A stretch of 6,468 nt of DNA from Candidatus Aenigmatarchaeota archaeon (lineage in GTDB: Archaea > Aenigmatarchaeota > Aenigmatarchaeia > CG10238-14 > SpSt-28): positions 1-6,468 of the forward strand of contig JAGDWU010000003.1 in NCBI GenBank assembly GCA_023256115.1. Reading direction: 5' to 3'. Within the stretch, counting starts at the first letter, position 1, and each line of letters begins with the position of its first letter. A program made the translations under genes and the position numbers. The notes under the pieces were generated by a model. The model had not been told where the DNA came from. It searched no databases and saw only the letters and a list, made by a program, of their open reading frames with translations. Positions 5,846 through 6,468 of the stretch are shown here, in pieces.

Positions 5846-6468
5846 ATGTATTCAAACGTAAAAAAAGAAATTGGAAAGTATTATAAGCAATTTTACAAAA
5901 AAATAAAAGAAAATAAAAAAATTTTTCTTACATTTGATTTAGATAACGATGGATTTTGCTCAGCTAAAGCGCTTTATGAATTTTTAAGAAAAATAAAAAT
6001 TAAACCAAAAATTTTCATAAGTAAAAAAGACAGTAGAAAAGAAAGAATTGAAGATGCAATAAAAAATTTCTTAAATTCAAAGTATAAATTATTCATATCA
6101 TTAGATGTTGGAATTTCTCAAATTTCAGAAGATTTAATAAAGAAAATGGAAAATAGCAATAAAGAATTTTTATTTATAGATCATCATTTATACGATTATA
6201 AAAGAATTAAGAGAGTTTGGATTATTAATCCAAGATTTATAAACAAAAACATTTATATTTCCACGTCAGCAGTTTTATACTTAATTCTAAAAAGAATTTA
6301 TATAAACAAAAAAATTTTGTTCTTTTTATATATTGGAGATTATAGTGATAAAAGCAATTTTGAAGAATTGGAAAGAAAAGTAAATGAATTTTTTCCAAAT
6401 TTAAAGGAAAAAGTGGATGAATATTCAAAAAGATTAACAGCTTTTCTTCTTTTATCAAAGAATATAGA
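5846..6468 (+). CDS. DHH-family phosphoesterase (RecJ/NrnA-like), 3' end outside window
   Basis: An open frame from ATG 5846 runs to the right edge without a stop (207 complete codons seen). The motifs of the DHH superfamily appear in order: TFDLDNDGFCSA (D31, D33, D35, the D-x-D-x-D-G motif), SLDVG (D87), IDHH (D112, H113, H114) and IGDYSD (D165). These aspartates and histidines bind two metal ions that hydrolyse phosphodiesters in RecJ nucleases, oligoribonucleases such as NrnA, and the archaeal GINS-associated nuclease. The C-terminal DHHA1 substrate-binding part would lie outside, so the subfamily cannot be named. The start is chosen because it is the first ATG after the aCPSF1 stop, 8 bp away, and places motif I at the usual depth. 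The coding strand is very A-rich, like aCPSF1, and there is no Shine-Dalgarno sequence. Confidence 0.88.
   Translation, partial: MYSNVKKEIGKYYKQFYKKIKENKKIFLTFDLDNDGFCSAKALYEFLRKIKIKPKIFISKKDSRKERIEDAIKNFLNSKYKLFISLDVGISQISEDLIKKMENSNKEFLFIDHHLYDYKRIKRVWIINPRFINKNIYISTSAVLYLILKRIYINKKILFFLYIGDYSDKSNFEELERKVNEFFPNLKEKVDEYSKRLTAFLLLSKNI

Noticed and set aside
6237..6458. Minus-strand open frame of 73 codons
   Set aside because: It is antisense to the DHH gene, whose motifs fix the coding strand.
1..6468. CRISPR array, insertion sequence or integrated element
   Set aside because: No regularly spaced direct repeats, transposase or integrase gene, or terminal repeats were found; the tRNA 3' end is not duplicated in the window.

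Overview
The window looks like a piece of a small, very AT-rich archaeal genome. It opens with the 3' part of an archaeal-type 16S rRNA and then carries archaeal signature genes: hypusine-containing factor aIF5A, the KH-domain beta-CASP nuclease aCPSF1/FttA, and a DHH phosphoesterase. The structural RNAs are GC-rich (roughly 60% or more), while the protein genes are only about a quarter GC and use almost exclusively AGA/AGG for arginine and TAA for stop. That contrast usually means growth at high temperature. Together with the unlinked 16S gene, the short intergenic spaces and the divergent rRNA end, it suggests a thermophilic DPANN archaeon, perhaps Nanoarchaeota-like. The lineage is an inference; no close relative was compared.

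Layout. Positions 1-459 are the 3' third of 16S rRNA (cut at the left edge), followed by a spacer with a hairpin and T-runs. A tRNA-Arg(UCG) lies at 622-695 with its own close-set TATA element; no 23S rRNA follows. On the minus strand, read right to left, is a tightly packed three-gene operon: a four-CBS protein with a C-terminal ribosome-hibernation (HPF/RaiA-like) domain, a membrane-anchored DUF151/BFN nuclease-like protein, and an HtpX-type membrane zinc protease. A 29-bp spacer separates this operon from the plus-strand genes aIF5A, then aCPSF1 with its own TATA box, then a DHH-family phosphoesterase that starts 8 bp after aCPSF1 and runs off the right edge.

How it fits together. The plus strand carries core machinery: translation elongation (aIF5A), transcription termination/RNA 3'-end cleavage (aCPSF1), and a nucleic-acid or nucleotide phosphoesterase. 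The minus strand reads as a stress or energy-response operon: a nucleotide-sensing ribosome silencer, a nuclease-like protein at the membrane, and a membrane quality-control protease. The shared divergent promoter places ribosome silencing back to back with an elongation factor.

Most notable points: (1) the 16S 3' tail aligns without gaps to the canonical tail but has three substitutions that destroy the CCUCC anti-Shine-Dalgarno, and none of the six genes whose start is visible has a Shine-Dalgarno motif; (2) the CBS4-HPF fusion, an apparent ligand-gated ribosome hibernation factor; (3) a substitution at the normally invariant 16S position equivalent to E. coli A1499.
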